Source of the DNA: Synergistaceae bacterium
Lineage (GTDB): Bacteria; Synergistota; Synergistia; Synergistales; Aminobacteriaceae
Length of the DNA stretch: 6,758 bases
Assembly (NCBI GenBank): GCA_017447325.1
Contig: JAFSNU010000036.1
Location: 1-6,758, forward strand
Direction of reading: 5' to 3'
Shown: positions 4,968 to 6,758 of the stretch, piece after piece
How positions within the stretch are numbered: the stretch's first letter is position 1
Layout: each line of letters opens with the position of its first letter
Made by a program: the position numbers and the translations under genes
Notes under the pieces: model-generated
What the model saw: only the letters and a program-made list of their open reading frames with translations
Told to the model about the DNA's origin: nothing
Database searches by the model: none

Positions 4968-4977
4968 TGAGGTTGAT

Positions 4978-6758
4978 TTGACGGAACGCGGGATTTTATT
5001 TTTTGACGGCGGCATGGGGACAATGCTTCAGGCGCGGGGACTGAAGCTCAGAGAGCTGCCCGAGTCGTTGAATTTTACTCACCCTGATTTGATAAAGTCC
5101 ATTCATCAAGAATATTTAGCGGCCGGCTCGGACTTTATCACGACTAATACTTTTGGGGCGAATAAATTTAAATTAAAAAAATCTAATATATTAGTGGATG
5201 ACGCTGTAGGCCATGCTGTGAAAATTGCGCGGGATGCAGTGAGCGAACACAGCAAGGGCTTTGTCGCGCTTGATATAGGGCCGACGGGACGTGTGATGTC
5301 GCCTTACGGTGACGCGTCGTTCGATGAGATTTATGAAGCAGTGAGCGAACAGGTCAAGGCAGGAGTGAAAGCCGGGCTTGATAATAAGCATGGCGATATA
5401 GTTTTGCTTGAGACTTTCACTGATCTTAAAGAAATTAAAGCGGCTGTGCTTGCTGTTAAAGAAAACTGCGATTTAAAAATTTTCGCGACGATGAGCTTTG
5501 AAGAGAGCGGCAGGACGTTCTTCGGGACGAGCGTCGAGAGCATGGTAATGACGCTTGAGGATTTAGGCGTGGCTGCGTTAGGCGTTAACTGTTCGCTTGG
5601 ACCGGCGCAGCTTGAGCCGATCGTTAAAAAAATTTGTGAGTTGTCGCATATTGATGTAATAGTTCAGCCGAATGCAGGTCTGCCGGTGATGAAGAACGGA
5701 GTGTCGAGCTACGACGTTACGCCGGACGAGTTCGCTGAAATAACTGCGAGATTTGCAAATTACGGCGTTAAATATTTAGGCGGATGCTGCGGGACTACGC
5801 CGGAGCATATTAATAAAATGATTAACGCTGTGCAAGCTGAAAATAAATTTGTTAAGCGCAGTGCGCCGAATTTGACTGCAATATGCTCGAGTTCGCAGAG
5901 CGTAATTTTTGATAATGACTTTATTATAATAGGAGAACGTTTAAATCCAACCGGGAAAAAATTATTGCAAAATGCTTTAAGAGCCGGCGACATGGATTAT
6001 ATTTTAGGCGAGGCGTTAAAGCAGCAGGAGCAGGGCGCGGATATTCTTGACGTTAATGTGGGCTTGCCGGATGTTAATGAGCCTGAGTTAATAGCTCAAG
6101 TTGTGAATAAAATTCAAGGCGTGTGCGATCTGCCGTTACAGCTTGACTCGTCAAATTATGACGCTTTAGAGTCAGCCGCGAGAGTTTACACGGGCAAGCC
6201 GTTAATTAATTCTGTGAGCGGCAAGGCTGAGAGCTTGAATAAAGTTTTGCCGATTGTGAAGAAATACGGCGCGTGCGTGCTTGGCCTGACGCTTGACGAT
6301 AACGGAATTGCAGAGAGTGCTGAAGCTCGTTTAAAAGTTGCTGAAAAAATTATTAAAGCGGCTGAGAGCTTAGGCATCGCGCGGCGGAATATTTTGATTG
6401 ACTGCTTGACGCTCGCGGCTTCGGCTCAGCAGGAGTTAGTTAGAGAGACTTTAAAGGCTGTAAGATTAATTAAAGAAAATTTAGGCGTTAAAGTGACGCT
6501 TGGAGTTAGCAACGTTAGTTTCGGACTGCCGGAGCGGAAATTATTAAATCGGGTAATGCTTGCGGCGGCTTTAGCTCAAGGGCTTGACGGCGCGATTATG
6601 AATCCGGCTGACTCTGGAATGCGCGAGACCATAGCGGCCTGGCGTTTATTAAATAATATTGATAAGGACGCGAAAGATTATATAGCTTACTGCGCGAAAA
6701 ATTTTGATAATAAAAATAAAGAGCCGGAGAAAGTTTTAAATTTAAATAATGATATTAA
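4978..6758 (+). CDS. metH: Cobalamin-dependent methionine synthase MetH, 5' part (runs off right edge)
   Basis: MetH transfers a methyl group from 5-methyltetrahydrofolate, through cobalamin, to homocysteine to make methionine in the cytoplasm. The 593 visible codons cover two modules. The homocysteine S-methyltransferase barrel (about 1-290) shows DGGMGT (10-15), TTNTFGAN (55-62), LLETF (143-147), GVNC (202-205) and GGCCGTTPEH (268-277); C205, C270 and C271 are the expected zinc ligands. The methyltetrahydrofolate/pterin-binding barrel (about 314-575) shows IGERLNPTGKK (318-328), DVNVG (358-362), LQLDSSN (387-393), NSVSG (411-415), GVSNVSFGLPER (509-520) and MNPAD (541-545). The frame is still open at the edge, where the linker to the cobalamin-binding domain is expected, so the B12 and any reactivation domains are not visible. 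A split, shorter MetH, as in some anaerobes, cannot be excluded. I saw no SAM or cobalamin riboswitch in the leader. Confidence 0.95.
   Translation, partial: MTERGILFFDGGMGTMLQARGLKLRELPESLNFTHPDLIKSIHQEYLAAGSDFITTNTFGANKFKLKKSNILVDDAVGHAVKIARDAVSEHSKGFVALDIGPTGRVMSPYGDASFDEIYEAVSEQVKAGVKAGLDNKHGDIVLLETFTDLKEIKAAVLAVKENCDLKIFATMSFEESGRTFFGTSVESMVMTLEDLGVAALGVNCSLGPAQLEPIVKKICELSHIDVIVQPNAGLPVMKNGVSSYDVTPDEFAEITARFANYGVKYLGGCCGTTPEHINKMINAVQAENKFVKRSAPNLTAICSSSQSVIFDNDFIIIGERLNPTGKKLLQNALRAGDMDYILGEALKQQEQGADILDVNVGLPDVNEPELIAQVVNKIQGVCDLPLQLDSSNYDALESAARVYTGKPLINSVSGKAESLNKVLPIVKKYGACVLGLTLDDNGIAESAEARLKVAEKIIKAAESLGIARRNILIDCLTLAASAQQELVRETLKAVRLIKENLGVKVTLGVSNVSFGLPERKLLNRVMLAAALAQGLDGAIMNPADSGMRETIAAWRLLNNIDKDAKDYIAYCAKNFDNKNKEPEKVLNLNNDI

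Noticed and set aside
4640..4977. Replication origin or plasmid iterons
   Set aside because: The region is A+T-rich with direct repeats, but no DnaA box (TTATCCACA) or replication gene is present, and the repeats are A/T palindromes within a likely leader.
4747..4977. SAM or cobalamin riboswitch before metH
   Set aside because: I looked for the conserved cores of these riboswitches and found none; the leader is occupied by simple tandem repeats.
5191..6377. Four leftward open frames of 63-77 codons
   Set aside because: They fall opposite metH, whose frame is open for 593 codons with all expected motifs; the antisense frames encode nothing recognisable.

Overview
The window looks like ordinary bacterial chromosome with five protein genes. 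From left to right they are a leftward FMN-dependent nitronate monooxygenase/FabK-like oxidoreductase, the leftward cell-division pair ftsE-ftsX, a leftward gene of unknown function, and the first 593 codons of a rightward cobalamin-dependent methionine synthase (metH) that runs off the right edge. Coding DNA has moderate G+C. The gaps are extremely A+T-rich and full of A(4-6)T(4-6) palindromes. B12-type MetH and the cysteine-rich FabK-like protein suit an anaerobe, perhaps of the gut. A member of Synergistota or a Firmicutes relative is my guess, but nothing here proves the phylum.

Layout: 1-327 holds no gene. It carries two good leftward promoters and about 174 nt of the leader of a gene beyond the left edge. 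328-1407 is the oxidoreductase. 1408-1771 is its extended -10 promoter followed by two copies of a hairpin-bearing short repeat; the copy next to ftsX is flanked by a 32-bp direct repeat that includes the last ftsX codons. 1772-3344 is the overlapping ftsE-ftsX pair. 3345-3728 is a 149-bp-period duplication, and the ftsE-proximal copy carries a near-consensus ftsE promoter. 3729-4637 is the unknown gene. 4638-4977 is a divergent promoter region whose metH side holds five tandem 34-bp units in the predicted 5' leader. 4978-6758 is metH.

The FtsE ATPase and the FtsX membrane protein form one complex that controls peptidoglycan hydrolysis at the septum. The other genes have no evident functional link to it or to each other, and each has its own likely promoter. 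Three of the five genes start with TTG behind a good Shine-Dalgarno sequence.

I found no clear new multi-gene system. The most interesting material is non-coding: the tandem repeats in the metH leader, the duplicated ftsE promoter, the short repeats after ftsX, and the unidentified leader at the left edge.
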